64,000 nt of DNA from Mactromeris polynyma (GCA_032209605.1 JASFXZ010000028.1:1064941-1128940); one strand, 5' to 3'; shown: positions 9,330 through 21,805, counted from the first letter of the stretch. Program-made: numbers and translations. The notes: generated by a model not told the origin, from the sequence alone.

Positions 9330-12090
9330 GAATACATATATTATATCGAACCCAGAGCTAGCACTGACATCAACATTCGAAACGGGTCCGCCGCTAATAC
9401 ATATCTGGAGCCCAACATCTAATTTGAGTTTTCTAATTATTTGAATACAGACCTATATGCGAACCCAGAGTTAGCACTGACATCAACATTCGAACTTGAC
9501 CGCGGCGAATACATATCTAGCGCCCAATAATGAGCCAGCTCGTACATCGTTATTCGAGTGTTTTTTAAATATTTGAATACAGACCTAATATCGAACCCAG
9601 AGCTAGCACTGACATCAACATTTGAACTTGTAAGCGGCGAATACATATCTGGAGCCCAATAACAAGCCAGCTCGTACATCGTTATTCAAGTGTTTTTTAA
9701 ATATTTAAATACAGACCTATTAGCGAACCCAGAGCTAGCACTGACATCAACATTCCAACTTGTAAGCGGCGAATACATATCTGGAGCCCAATAATGAGCC
9801 AGCTTGTACATTGTTATTCAAGGGTTTTTTAAATGTTTGAATACACACCTAATATCGAACCCAGAGCTAGCACTGACATCAACATTCCAACTCGTAAGCG
9901 GCAAATACATATCTGGAGCCCAATAACGAGCCAGCTCGTACATCGTTATTCGAGGGTTTTTTAAATGTTTGAATACACACCTAATATTGAACCAGAGCTA
10001 GCACTGACATCAACATTCGACTTCAGACTGCGGCGAATACATATCTGGAGCCCAATAACGAGCCAGCTTGTACATCGTTATTCGAGTGTTTTTTAAATAA
10101 TTGAATACAGACCTAATATTGAACCCAGAGCTAGCACTGACATCAACATTCGATTTGACTGCGGCGAATACATATCTGGAGCCCAATAACGAGCCAGCTT
10201 GTACATCATTATTCGAGTGTTTTTTAAATAATTGAATACAGACCTAATATTGAACCCAGAGCTAGCACTGACATCAACATTCGACTTGAACCCGGCAAAT
10301 ACATATCTGGAGCCCAAAAACGAGCCAGCTCGTACATCGTTATTCGAGGGTTTTTTAAATGTTTGAACACAGACCTAATATCGAACCAGAGCTAGCACTG
10401 ACATCAACATTCGACTTGACCGCAGCGAATACATATCTGGAGCCCAATAACGAGCCAGCTCGTACATCGTTATTCGAGTGTTTTTTAAATATTTGAATAC
10501 AGACCTAATATCGAACCCAGAGCTAGCTAGCACTGACATCAACATTTGAACTTGTAAGCGGCGAATACATATCTGGAGCCCAATAACAAGCCAGCTCGTA
10601 CATCGTTATTCAAGTGTTTTTTAAATATTTAAATACAGACCTATTAGCGAACCCAGAGCTAGCACTGACATCAACATTCGAACTTGTAAGCGGCGAATAC
10701 ATATCTGGAGCCAAATAACAAGCCAGCTCGTACATAGTTATTCGAGTGTTTTTTAAATATTTGAATACAGACCTAATATCGAACCCAGAGCTAGCACTGA
10801 CATCAACATTCGATTTGACTGGGGCGAATACATATCTGGAGCCCAATAACAAGCCAGCTTGTACATCGTTATTCAAGTGTTTTTTAAATATTTAAATACA
10901 GACCTATTAGCGAACCCAGAGCTAGCACTGACATCAACATTCCAACTTGTAAGCGGCGAATACATATCTGGAGCCCAATAATGAGCCAGCTTGTACATTG
11001 TTATTCGAGGGTTTTTTAAATGTTTGAATACACACCTAATATCGAACCAGAGCTAGCACTGACATCAACATTCCAACTCGTAAGCGGCAAATACATATCT
11101 GGAGCCCAATAACGAGCCAGCTCGTACATCGTTATTCGAGGGTTTTTTAAATGTTTTAATACACACCTAATATTGAACCAGAGCTAGCACTGACATCAAC
11201 ATTCGACTTCAGACTGCGGCGAATACATATCTGGAGCCCAATAACGAGCCAGCTTGTACATCGTTATTCAAGTGTTTTTTAAATAATTGAATACAGACCT
11301 AATATTGAACCCAGAGCTAGCACTGACATCAACATTCGATTTGACTGCGGCGAATACATATCTGGAGCCCAATAACGAGCCAGCTTGTACATCGTTATTC
11401 GAGTGTTTTTTAAATAATTGAATACAGACCTAATATTGAACCCAGAGCTAGCACTGACATCAACATTCGACTTGACCCCGGCAAATACATATTTGGAGCC
11501 CAAAAACGAGCCAGCTCGTACATCGTTATTCGAGGGTTTTTTAAATGTTTGAATACAGACCTAATATCGAACCCAGAGCTAGCACTGACATCAACATTCG
11601 ACTTGACCGCGGCGAATACATATCTGGAGCCCAATAACGAGCCAGCTCGTACATCGTTATTCGAGTTTTTTTTAAATATTTGAATACAGACCTAATATCG
11701 AACCCAGAGCTAGCACTGACATCAACATTTGAACTTGTAAACGGCGAATACATAACTGGATCCCAATAACGAGCCAGCTTGTACATCATTATTCGAGTGT
11801 TTTTTAAATATTTAAATACAGACCTATTAGCGAACCCAGAGCTAGCACTGACATCAACATTTGAACTTGTAAGCGGCGAATACATATCTGGAGCCCAATA
11901 ACAAGCCAGCTCATACATCGTTATTGGAGTGTTTTTTAAATATTTGAATACAGACCTAATATCGAACCCAGAGCTAGCACTGACATCAACATTCCAACTT
12001 GTTAGCGGCGAATAAATATCTGGAGCCCAATAACGAGCCAGCTCGTACATCGTTATTCGAGTGTTTTTTAAATAATTGAATACAGACCTA
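9330..12090 (-). repeat. Left arm of giant foldback: tandem 131-bp units
   Basis: About 21 units of 131-132 bp, each with CCCAGAGCTAGCACTGACAT, AATACATATCTGGAGCCCAA and the near-palindrome ACGAGCCAGCTCGT. Units vary by a few percent and in blocks, suggesting multi-unit duplication. Open frames such as MYELARYWAPDMYSP arise because many units are 131 or 132 bp and lack stops; they are not genes. The same unit is inverted in 14080-15397 and 16265-16580. Confidence 0.9.
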
Positions 12091-14079
12091 GTACACGTCC
12101 TCTAAACATTTTTTCAATCTTTTTCAGAAAAAGGGGCCTACCTCCCCTCCCTCCCCTTAATTTTGATTTTACTTTTTCAATTTGTTTATTTCTAAACTCA
12201 CAACAACAACAAAAGTCTTAGAGAGCACCCTCCCCTCGCCACAAACATCCCCCTCTCCTCTATTTATTTTACTGTTTCAATTTGTTTGTTTCAAAAGTAT
12301 TCAAATAAAATCCCCCTGTAAATTTTTCATTTTTTCAATTTGTTTATTTCAATAGTCTTCAGGAGAATTTTGGAGGGGGCACCCTCCCCTCCCACTTTTT
12401 CCCCTATTTATTTTTAACTTGTTTAACTTTTTTTATTTCTTAACTCTCAACAATAACAACAACAACAGAAGTATTGGGAGGCATCATCCCCATCGCCCGA
12501 AACCATCTCTCTCCCCCCTCTCCTGCCCCTCTAATTTTTTTTTTACTTATTAAATTTGTTTATGTCAAAAGTTTTCAAATAAAATTGGAGGGGGCACTCT
12601 ACCCCCCCCCCCCCCTTCCCCTAATTTTTGTGTTTACTTATTAATTATTAATTTTCAAAAAATAAGGCGCGGTCAATTTCTGGGGTTGTCATTAATCGTT
12701 AAGCGTTCGTGTAATCAAGCGAGACATCAGCAGTGCATTTGTTGTATAAACATACCTATTATTAGGTTCCCCCCCCCCAACGCTTTAAACAGTATCAGAA
12801 CAATAAATATTCGACTGTGAAAAGTTAAGGTCCGCCTACCGCTGTAATGTAAGGCGAGATCTGATTAGATAAGCAACTACTGTTGACCAATGAGCGCTTA
12901 GCTTTGTAATGAATTTCGACATGAGTGTGTTTACACGAGGCGTGTAGAGAACCAACACAGATGAAAAATTAAGCCTGTAATGAATACTCAGTCTAGAGTT
13001 TAGCCCCCATTTGATTAGAAATCCATGAAATAAGCGACATGTTTATCTAATTAATTGCTCTGCATGGGTTTGTAATTCTAACCCTGATGTGACTCTAAAT
13101 ATCTCTTATAAATATCTTCAAGGTATGTTATTGATCACTCTTATCAGATTAGAAACAATACTGATGGCTAGTTGGTAGTACATTACCACTACGAGGATAG
13201 AAACAGTAAGTATAGTATATTCAACTAGTTGTCATTTATTTTGTAATTGTGAATAGTAACCATCATTATACATATGATTTTCTACATCACATATTCAAAA
13301 AGTAAAAAAAAATAGAGTAGGGAGGGGTATGCTTTGGGGCGAGGGGGAGGGTGCCCTCCAATTACTTTTGTTGATTTTGGAGTTTAGAATTAAACAAATT
13401 GAAAAAGTAAAACAAACTTGGGAGAGGGAGGGGGAGAGGAGGGTGCCCCCTACAATTTTTTTGAAGGCTTTTGAAATAAGCATTGAATAAGTAAAAACAA
13501 ATTGAGGGAGGCGGAGGGGAGGTTGCCGCCCTCCAATTTTTGTTGCAGACCTGAAATAAACATATTCAAAAATTTAAAGGGGATGCCCTCCAAAGACTTT
13601 TGTTCTTTTTGTGAGTTAAGAAATAAACAAATTGAAACAGTAAAACAAAATTAGGGAGAGGGGAAAGGTGGGCCCCCGAAAAAAATCCTTTTATTTTCGA
13701 AAAGATTGAAAAGGTGTTTAGAGGGCGTGTAAAAATAAATAGGGGGAAAAGTGGGAGGGGAGGGTGCCCCCTCCAAAATTCTCCTGAAGACTATTGAAAT
13801 AAACAAATTGAAAAAATAAAAAATTTAGAGGGGAATTTTATTTGAATACTTTTGAAACAAACAAATTGAAACAGTAAAATAAATAGAGGGAAGGGGGGGT
13901 AGAGGGGGATGTTTGTGGCAAGGGGAGGGTGCTCCCTAAGACTTTTGTTGTTGTTGTGAGTTTAGAAATAAACAAATTGAAAAAGTAAAAACAAAATTAA
14001 GGGGAGGGAGGGGAGGTAGGCCCCTTTTTCTGAAAAAGATTGAAAAAATGTTTAGAGGACGTGTACTAGGTCTGTATTC
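12091..14079. repeat. Inner inverted repeat and spacer of the foldback
   Basis: 12091-12660 (ACACGTCCTCTAAACATTTT...) is complementary to sequence in 13300-14079 (...AAAATGTTTAGAGGACGTGT). Both arms are built of C-rich/G-rich, AAACAAATTGAAAAAGTAAA-type segments repeated several times. The roughly 640-bp centre (12660-13300) is unique, AT-rich and has no convincing open frame. Confidence 0.85.
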
Positions 14080-15397
14080 AATTATTTAAAAAACACTCCA
14101 TTAACGATGTACGAGCTGGCTTGTTATTAGGCTCCAGATATGTATTCGCCGCTTACAAGTTGGAATGTTGATGTCAGTGCTACCTCTCGGTTCGCTAATA
14201 GGTCTGTATTTAAATATTTAAAAAACACTCAATTAACGATGTACGAGCTGGCTCGTTATTGTGCTCCAGATATGCATTCGCCGCTTACAAGTTCGAATGT
14301 TGATGTCAGTGCTACCTCTCGGTTCGCTAATAGGTCTGTATTAAAATATTTAAAAAACACTCAATTAACGATGTACGAGCTGGCTCGTTATTGTGCTCCA
14401 GATATGCATTCGCCGCTTACAAGTTCGAATGTTGATGTCAGTGCTAGCTCTCGGTTCGATATTAGGTTTGTATTCAAACATTTAAAAAACTCGAATAACG
14501 ATGTACGAGCTGGCTGGGTATAGGACTCCAGATATGTATTCGCTGCGGTCAAGTTCGAATGTTGATGTCAATGCTGGTTCTGGGTTCGCTACTAGGTCTG
14601 TATTCAAATATTTAAAAAACACTCGAATAACGATGTATGAGCTGGCTCGTTATTGGACTCCAGATATACATTCGCCGCGGTCAAGTCGAATGTTGATGTC
14701 AGTGCTAGCTCTGGGTTCGATATTAGGTTTGTATTCAAATATTTAAAAAAACACTTGAATAACGATGTACGAGCTAGCTCGTTATTGGGCTCCAGATATG
14801 TATTCGCTGCGGTCAAGTCGAATGTTGATGTCAGTGCTAGCTCTGGGTTCGCTACTAGGTCTGTATTCAAATATTTAGAAAACTCGAATAACGATGTACG
14901 AGCTGGCTGGGTATAGGACTCCAGATATGTATTCGCTGCGGTCAAGTTCAAATGTTGATGTCAGTGCTGGCTCTGGGTTCGCTACTAGGTCTGTATTCAA
15001 ATATTTAGAAAACTCGAATAACGATGTACGAGCTGGCTGGGTATAGGACTCCAGATATGTATTCGCTGCGGTCAAGTTCGAATGTTGATGTCAGTGCTGG
15101 CTCTGGGTTCGCTACTAGGTCTGTATTCAAATATTTAAAAAACACTCGAATAACGATGTCCGAGCTGGCTTGTTATTGGACTCCAGATATACATTCGCCG
15201 CGGTCAAGTTGGAATGTTGATGTCAGTGCTAGCTCTCGGTTCGATATTAGGTTTGTATTCAAACATTTAAAAAAACACTTGAATAACGATGTACGAGCTG
15301 GCTTGTTATTGGGCTCCAGATATGTATTCGCCGGGGTAAAGTCGAATGTTGATGTCAGTGCTAGCTCATGGTTCGATATTAGGTCTGTATTCAAATA
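14080..15397 (+). repeat. Right arm of foldback: inverted 131-bp units
   Basis: About ten units in the orientation opposite to the left arm (AGTGCTAGCTCTGGGTTCG, GGGCTCCAGATATGTATTCG). The arm is interrupted at 15398 by a TA-flanked MITE and resumes at 16265. Confidence 0.9.
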
Positions 15398-16264
15398 CTG
15401 TAGTATCATTTGAATTCGCGCAGGTCTAATTTTCGCGTATTTCGCGCTAGAGACGAAGCGCGAATTTAAGTCCGCGCGATTATTAAACTTCCGAAACAAA
15501 CATGGCTATCCGAATTTTTGACTGTCCGAAAATGTGTATATATGCATTTACGTTTTTTCTTTTCATAATTTGTCGCCATTTTTTTTCTGATAATCTGTGT
15601 GGAATAATTAGGAACATGGAATATTTTGACACAGTTTGATTACTAGTACGTAAGAGTGGTTTAAATGGAACATTAATTCATCAATTGATTTTTCTTTGTT
15701 TACGATGTTTATACATGTATAAAGAATACACGACTGCATAAAATCGTTGTCATCCGGATTGCACGCACTGCAACTTTTTTCTTCATACTTTAATTCTTGA
15801 ACAATTCGTACAGTCTTGTCAATTAACGCCAATTAATCGTTGGACGTGTCATATTGTTTGTGGTATTGTTATGGGGTATGTTTTAATTCTTTCCCGACTG
15901 GTTCGCTGAAATAGCCAGGGAATCAAGCGCTTGGTGACACTGATCAAAATATGACGCGAACCTCGCTAGTCATGTTGTTTATTCAAGTTTCACACGTTTC
16001 TATTGTATTCAGATATGACAATTGGCAATAAATTGTTAATTGGCGACTCTATTACAGAGATAACCCCCAACCTACGAGTTAATACGCAGAATATTGCTAT
16101 TTACAGCTTATGATACGAGATGATAACACGCGCTGCGATACCGTCATTTTTGTCTGATTTTTTTTCTTCAAAAATTTAAAATGCGCGAATTTAGGCCCGC
16201 GCGAAACTGCCTTTTTTGCTGTTTGCGCGAAATTTCACCCCCGCGAATTTAAGTGATACTACAG
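15398..16264. mobile_element. TA-flanked 867-bp MITE nested in the foldback
   Basis: The left end CTGTAGTATCATTTGAATTCG and the complement of the right end CTGTAGTATCACTTAAATTCG are inverted repeats, with TA at both borders (15396-15397, 16265-16266). Removing the element restores a 131-bp unit. GCGCGAATTT motifs are repeated near both ends. There is no transposase. Confidence 0.85.
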
Positions 16265-16580
16265 TATGTAAAAAACACTTGAATAACGATGTACGAGCTG
16301 GCTTGTTATTAGGCTCCAGATATGTATTCGCCGCTTACAAGTTGGAATGTTGATGTCAGTGCTACCTCTCGGTTCGCTAATAGGTCTGTATTTAAATATT
16401 TAAAAAACACTCAAATAACGATGTACAAGCTGGCTCGTTATTGGGCTCCAGATATATATTCGCCGCTTACAAGTTGGAATGTTGATGTCAGTGCTAGCTC
16501 TCGGTTCGATATTAGGTCTGTTTTCAAATATTTAAAAAACACTCGAATAACGATGTACGAGCTGGCTCGTTATTGCGCTT
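16265..16580 (+). repeat. Distal end of the foldback right arm
   Basis: About two and a half more inverted 131-bp units beyond the nested MITE. The array stops at 16580, about 170 bases from channel exon 16754-16869. Confidence 0.9.
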
Positions 16581-16753
16581 ATTAAGTATAAAACATCATT
16601 AATAAGAACCATTGCCATGCATTACCGTTTAAAACAATCTGGATAAAGCATATTTTTCATGATTGATTAGATAAACGAATGAACACAAAAATGAGCCTCA
16701 TATATCTTTAAGTAGCAATTGAACCAAAAGAAGCACAGCAACACTATACAAAC

Positions 16754-16869
16754 CATATAATTCATGTGCCATGCTGACTTTTTTGTATGAGTTGAAGTCT
16801 GAGAGACAGCTGGTGTGTTCAATGAAAAGCTAACAGCGTCCGCATCCCCGCCATTGTTATGAGAATTAT
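16754..16869 (-). CDS. TPCN1: Two-pore channel exon: cytosolic N-terminal region
   Basis: Encodes NSHNNGGDADAVSF...SAWHMNYM, a hydrophilic, serine/threonine-rich segment ending in the SAWHMNYM block. That block corresponds to the HNWEMNYQ region directly before EAAIYLQEG in vertebrate TPC1. The minus-strand acceptor is TTTGTGTTCACAG and the donor is ATG|GTTTGT, a permissible but weak donor. The exon is 116 bases: two bases complete a codon from the preceding exon and it ends in phase 0, matching the start at 7624. It sits 9.1 kb upstream of the next exon, across an intron holding the giant inverted repeat. Low conservation outside the last residues is expected for this part of the protein. 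Confidence 0.85.
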
Positions 16870-17001
16870 CTGTGAACACAAACATATAAAATAGTTCAAT
16901 ACAATATACAGTATAAATGGATAACATCGCGTGTCAAAAAGGTCGCATATTGCTGCTTCCAGACATTTCGCTTGCGGACTCAAACTATCGACTACATGGT
17001 G

Positions 17002-17935
17002 CGCACGTCAAAATGCACTGTGGAAGTGGAAATTTACTGTGCACATCAAAATGCACTGTGGAAGTGGAAATTTACTGTGCACGTCAAAATGCACTGTGGA
17101 AGTGGAAATTTACTGCGCACGTCAAAATGCACTGTGGAAGTGGAAATTTACTGCGCACGTCAAAATGCACTGTGGAAGTGGAAATTTACTGCGCACGTCA
17201 AAATGCACTGTGGAAGTGGAAATTTACTGCGCACGTCAAAATGCACTGTGGAAGTGGAAATTTACTGCGCACGTCAAAATGCACTGTGGAAGTGGAAATT
17301 TACTGCGCACGTCAAAATGCACTGTGGAAGTGGAAATTTACTGCGCACGTCAAAATGCACGGTGGAAGTGGAAATTTACTGCGCACGTCAAAATGCACGG
17401 TGGAAGTGGAAATTTACTGCGCACGTCAAAATGCACTATGGAAGTGGAAATTTACTGTGCACGTCAAAATGCACTGTGGAAGTGGAAATTTACTGCACAC
17501 GTCAAAATGCACTGTGGAAGTGGAAATTTACTGCGCACGTCAAAATGCACGGTGGAAGTGGAAATTTACTGCACACGTCAAAATGCACGGTGGAAGTGGA
17601 AATTTACTGCGCACGTCAAAATGCACTGTGGAAGTGGAAATTTACTGTGCACGTCAAAATGCACTGTGGAAGTGGAAATTTACTGCACACGTCAAAATGC
17701 ACTGTGGAAGTGGAAATTTACTGTGCACGTCAAAATGCACTGTGGAAGTGGAAATTTACTGCGCACGTCAAAATGCACTGTGGAAGTGGAAATTTACTGT
17801 GCACGTCAAAATGCACTGTGGAAGTGGAAATTTACTGCGCACGTCAAAATGCACTGTGGAAGTGGAAATTTACTGCGCACGTCAAAATGCACTGTGGAAG
17901 TGGCACGTCAAAATGCACTGTGGAAGTGGAAATTT
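17002..17935 (+). repeat. 38-bp tandem array, about 24 copies
   Basis: The unit is GCACGTCAAAATGCACTGTG plus GAAGTGGAAATTTACTGC. Because 38 is not a multiple of 3, a stop-free unit leaves all three plus frames open, which gives apparent proteins of about 350-380 residues. Variants (TGC/CGC, CTG/CGG) are shared between neighbouring units. No splice sites, signal or known domain support a gene. Confidence 0.95.
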
Positions 17936-18059
17936 ACGCTGTGGAAAATGTTTGCAAAGTTTGTGCATTCATGAAATTCGCAAACTTCCACCTCAAAAAT
18001 TTTACCAATTTTGTGCATTCGCGAAAATCTTTGCCGAGTCAAATGGAAGTTTAAGCTAA

Positions 18060-19030
18060 ACTATTTTACATAAATCATGTAAACTTGGAAATTCAATCAT
18101 AAGTTATAAATAACCAACATATTTGTGCTCCATTCATAAATGGAAGATTTGCAGTTCGATTTGCAAAATACAGGCTCTGTTAAATGTTGGTTAATATTTG
18201 AATCCATCATAATTTGATTACCATTATACAATTTTGTTAATTCGTTAAAGAAATTTGAGAATATTCCGATTCTTCAGCACTGCTATAGTCTCAGGCCTCT
18301 CATTTAGTTCAAATGTATGAAAGCATTGAATATAATTAACTTACAGTAAGATTTTGACCTACCGTTCATTCTTAACTAAATATAGAAAATACAGCAAAAC
18401 TATACTGTGCAGAAAATGTATTAGATTTTTTTTAATTTTATATTTTGATATTTTCACTGAATAAGGTGCATATATATATCAATCTCAAACAAATCGTTTA
18501 ATGAATCATTCAACATGTCAAATGATTTCAAACATACTGGTAACTGCATTAAGTGCAGGCGTGTCGCGACGATACCGCCCATAAAACCTGACAAGCTATG
18601 CACATAGTACGATGTATTTTTAAAATGCCATTCTTGAAATCTATGCAACTAGCTGAATTTCAAGAAGTTATTCGTAGAGGAAAATAATGAAATAATTACA
18701 TTTTTTGAACTGTGATTTGTGTACCTAATGGACCTTTTTTTTACTGGGATCACATCCATATATAGTTCACACTAATGTCATTAGTTTAACAGCCCATCCT
18801 TTAATTGTCTGGGATCATCATTCGCTAAACGATTACCACTGCATGTTTTACAACATTATCAATCCAATTGTTCTTGAAGGATTGTTTACATAATAAGTAC
18901 ACCTCATACCCATTCTAACTTTGTTCCCATCAAAACAGAATGCAAACGACAATAACATCTAATGGTCTATACACCCCTAAGGCAATTAACATAATTATGG
19001 CTTCTTTCAATTCTCAGTCATTATACTGAC
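18060..19030. other. No recognisable feature
   Basis: AT-rich sequence between two arrays. No exon with paired splice sites and no repeat family was recognised. Confidence 0.5.
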
Positions 19031-19033
19031 TAT

Positions 19034-19094
19034 CTCGGTTCGATTCCCGGTAGCGCCATTGACCGATTTTTCGTGTTTCTCAAACTTGACTTTA
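19034..19094 (+). mobile_element. SINE type A, 3' half only
   Basis: Begins at GGTTCGATTCCCGGTAGC and continues CATTGACCGATTTTTCGTG, the B-box and tail of type A. The A-box half is missing. A worn MITE-like stretch with GGAGACTCCCC-type ends follows to about 19305. Confidence 0.65.
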
Positions 19095-19403
19095 TTATCT
19101 GAAGTAATTTTGCAGAAAATAATTGTCCGGTTTTGAGAGGTTTATTTAACGTGTAAAATAACAATTCCGGAGTAGAGGATCTGCACTGTAGTTTTTTTTT
19201 TTATATGTTGCAAGGGAGGCACTAAAACAGGACCGAGAAAATTGCCAATTATAGGAAATTTCAGAACTGGAGAGTTTCCGGATTGGGGAGTCTCCACTGT
19301 ACAAGTTATTGAGAATATTACTTATGTCTGAAACATTTGTATTTATATTTATACAATAACCAAACCAAATAGAAAACGGAAAGTGTAGAATTAAAAACCA
19401 AAC

Positions 19404-21366
19404 AGAGAATGCAGTATCCCTAACACCTAACTGAGAGAATGCAGTATCCCTAACACCTAACCGAGAGAATACAGTATCCGTAACACCTAACCAAGAGAAT
19501 GCAGTATCCCTAACACCTAACCGAGAGAATGCAGTATCCCTAACACCTAACCGCGAGAGAATCCAGTATCCCTAACACCTAACCGAGAGAATCCAGTATC
19601 CCTTACACCTAACCGAGAGAATCCAGTATCCCTTACACCTAACTGAGAGAATCCAGTATCCCTAACACCTAACCGAGAGAATCTTGTATCCCTAACACCT
19701 AACCGAGATAATCCAGTATCCCTAACACCTAACTGAGAGAATCCAGTATCCCTTACACCTAACCGAGAGAATCCAGTATCCCTTACACCTAACTGAGAGA
19801 ATCCAGTATCCCTAACACCTAACCGAGAGAATCCAGTATCCCTAACACCTAACCACGAGAGAATCCAGTATCCCTAACACCTAACCGAGAGAATCCAGTA
19901 TCCCTAACACCTAACCGAGAGAATCCAGTATCCCTAACACCTAACCGAGAGAATCCAGTATCCCCCTTACACCTAACTGAGAGAATCCAGTATCCCTAAC
20001 ACCTAACCACGAGAGAATCCAGTATCCCTAACACCTAACTGAGAGAATCCAGTATCCCCCTTACACCTAACCGAGAGAATCCAGTATCCCCCTTACACCT
20101 AACTGAGAGAATCCAGTATCCCCCTTACACCTAACCACGAGAGAATCCAGTATCCCTAACACCTAACTGAGAGAATCCAGTATCCCCCTTACACCTAACC
20201 GAGAGAATCCAGTATCCCCCTTACACCTAACTGAGAGAATCCAGTATCCCCCTTACACCTAACCACGAGAGAATCCAGTATCCCTAACACCTAACTGAGA
20301 GAATCCAGTATCCCCCTTACACCTAACTGAGAGAATCCAGTATCCCCCTTACACCTAACCACGAGAGAATCCAGTATCCCCCTTACACCTAACTGAGAGA
20401 ATCCAGTATCCCCCTTACACCTAACTGAGAGAATCCAGTATCCCCCTTACACCTAACCGAGAGAATCCAGTATCCCCCTTACACCTAACTGAGAGAATCC
20501 AGTATCCCCCTTACACCTAACCACGAGAGAATCCAGTATCCCCCTTACACCTAACTGAGAGAATCCAGTATCCCCCTTACACCTAACCGAGAGAATCCAG
20601 TATCCCCCTTACACCTAACTGAGAGAATCCAGTATCCCCCTTACACCTAACTGAGAGAATCCAGTATCCCCCTTACACCTAACTGAGAGAATCCAGTATC
20701 CCCCTTACACCTAACTGAGAGAATCCAGTATCCCCCTTACACCTAACCACGAGAGAATCCAGTATCCCTAACACCTAACTGAGAGAATCCAGTATCCCCC
20801 TTACACCTAACTGAGAGAATCCAGTATCCCCCTTACACCTAACTGAGAGAATCCAGTATCCCCCTTACACCTAACTGAGAGAATCCAGTATCCCCCTTAC
20901 ACCTAACTGAGAGAATCCAGTATCCCCCTTACACCTAACCACGAGAGAATCCAGTATCCCTAACACCTAACTGAGAGAATCCAGTATCCCCCTTACACCT
21001 AACTGAGAGAATCCAGTATCCCCCTTACACCTAACTGAGAGAATCCAGTATCCCCCTTACACCTAACTGAGAGAATCCAGTATCCCTAACACCTAACCGA
21101 GAGAATCCAGTATCCCCCTTACACCTAACCGAGAGAATCCAGTATCCCTTACACCTAACTGAGAGAATCCAGTATCCCCCTTACACCTAACCGAGAGAAT
21201 CCAGTATCCCTAACACCTAACCGAGAGAATCCAGTATCCCTAACACCTAACCGAGAGAATCCAGTATCCCCCTTACACCTAACTGAGAGAATCCAGTATC
21301 CCTAACACCTAACTGAGAGAATCCAGTATCCATAACACCTAACCGAGAGAGTCCAGTATCCCTAAC
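19404..21366. repeat. 30-32 bp minisatellite, about 60 copies
   Basis: Two main unit types alternate: GAGAGAATCCAGTATCCCTA plus ACACCTAACC (30 bp) and a 32-bp form with CCCCCTTACACCTAACT. A third form starts CCACGAGAGAATCC. CCTAACACCTAACC resembles a degenerate telomere motif, but the unit is too long and irregular to be telomeric. Unit types occur in blocks, pointing to repeated multi-unit copying. Confidence 0.95.
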
Positions 21367-21585
21367 GACAAGCATAAAAAAACTAAATTGTAAAACAATC
21401 AAAAAGGTAAAATTAGTTTCATGATTTGACAACAAATACTCTTAAGTGACGCTTTCAATATTTTGAATAAAGGGATTATGGACATCTAACTATTAGGGGC
21501 ATTTTGACAATCTTATCATCTTGGCCAAGGGGATTATGAATATTTTATCAAATCTATCTATGTGTCTATATACCCCCCCCCCCCC

Positions 21586-21805
21586 CCCCTGTGAAGAAGG
21601 CTCATGAAGTTATTCATGGAACTTAATGAACTTCATGAACTATAGTTCATGAATTGACAGAATAATTCATGAATATCGAATAAATATTCATGAACTTCAA
21701 GAAACCTTAATTTTGTTTTTGAATGAATTAATTTATCCATTAACTTACTCATAAACATATAATCGTGAATAATTTCATGAACTTCATGAACCTTTTTCAC
21801 AGGGG
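21586..21805. mobile_element. Small MITE with CCCCTGTGAA ends
   Basis: The left end CCCCTGTGAAGAAGG and the complement of the right end CCCCTGTGAAAAAGG are inverted, and the interior is rich in TTCATGAACTTCATGAA palindromes. A run of 18 C precedes it, so the exact left border is unclear. Confidence 0.6.

Larger units (their letters stand above)
1..16869 (-). other. TPCN1: Two-pore channel locus, supported extent
   Basis: Seven supported exons total 742 bases (about 247 residues) in the order 16754, 7427, 6657, 5175, 3995, 3083, 1521. All junction phases agree: 0, 0, 0, 2, 1, 0. Introns hold most of the mobile elements in the left quarter of the window: a hAT MITE with AGTACT repeats, a 21-bp array, two or more SINEs, a mariner-type MITE, the splice-site hAT MITE, and the foldback structure with a nested MITE. 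The channel's linker, EF-hand-like region, second domain and C-terminus lie to the left of base 1. Stretches 346-919, 3118-3994 and 5553-6340 are AT-rich intron in which I recognise nothing. Confidence 0.85.

Noticed and set aside
9437..15413. Frames repeating MYELARYWAPDMYSP or related text
   Set aside because: They come from the 131-bp foldback units, occur in both arms and on both strands, and shift frame between units.
16917..18059. Three overlapping plus-strand frames of 347-380 codons
   Set aside because: They are the three phases of a 38-bp stop-free tandem unit. No signal, splice or domain evidence supports any of them.
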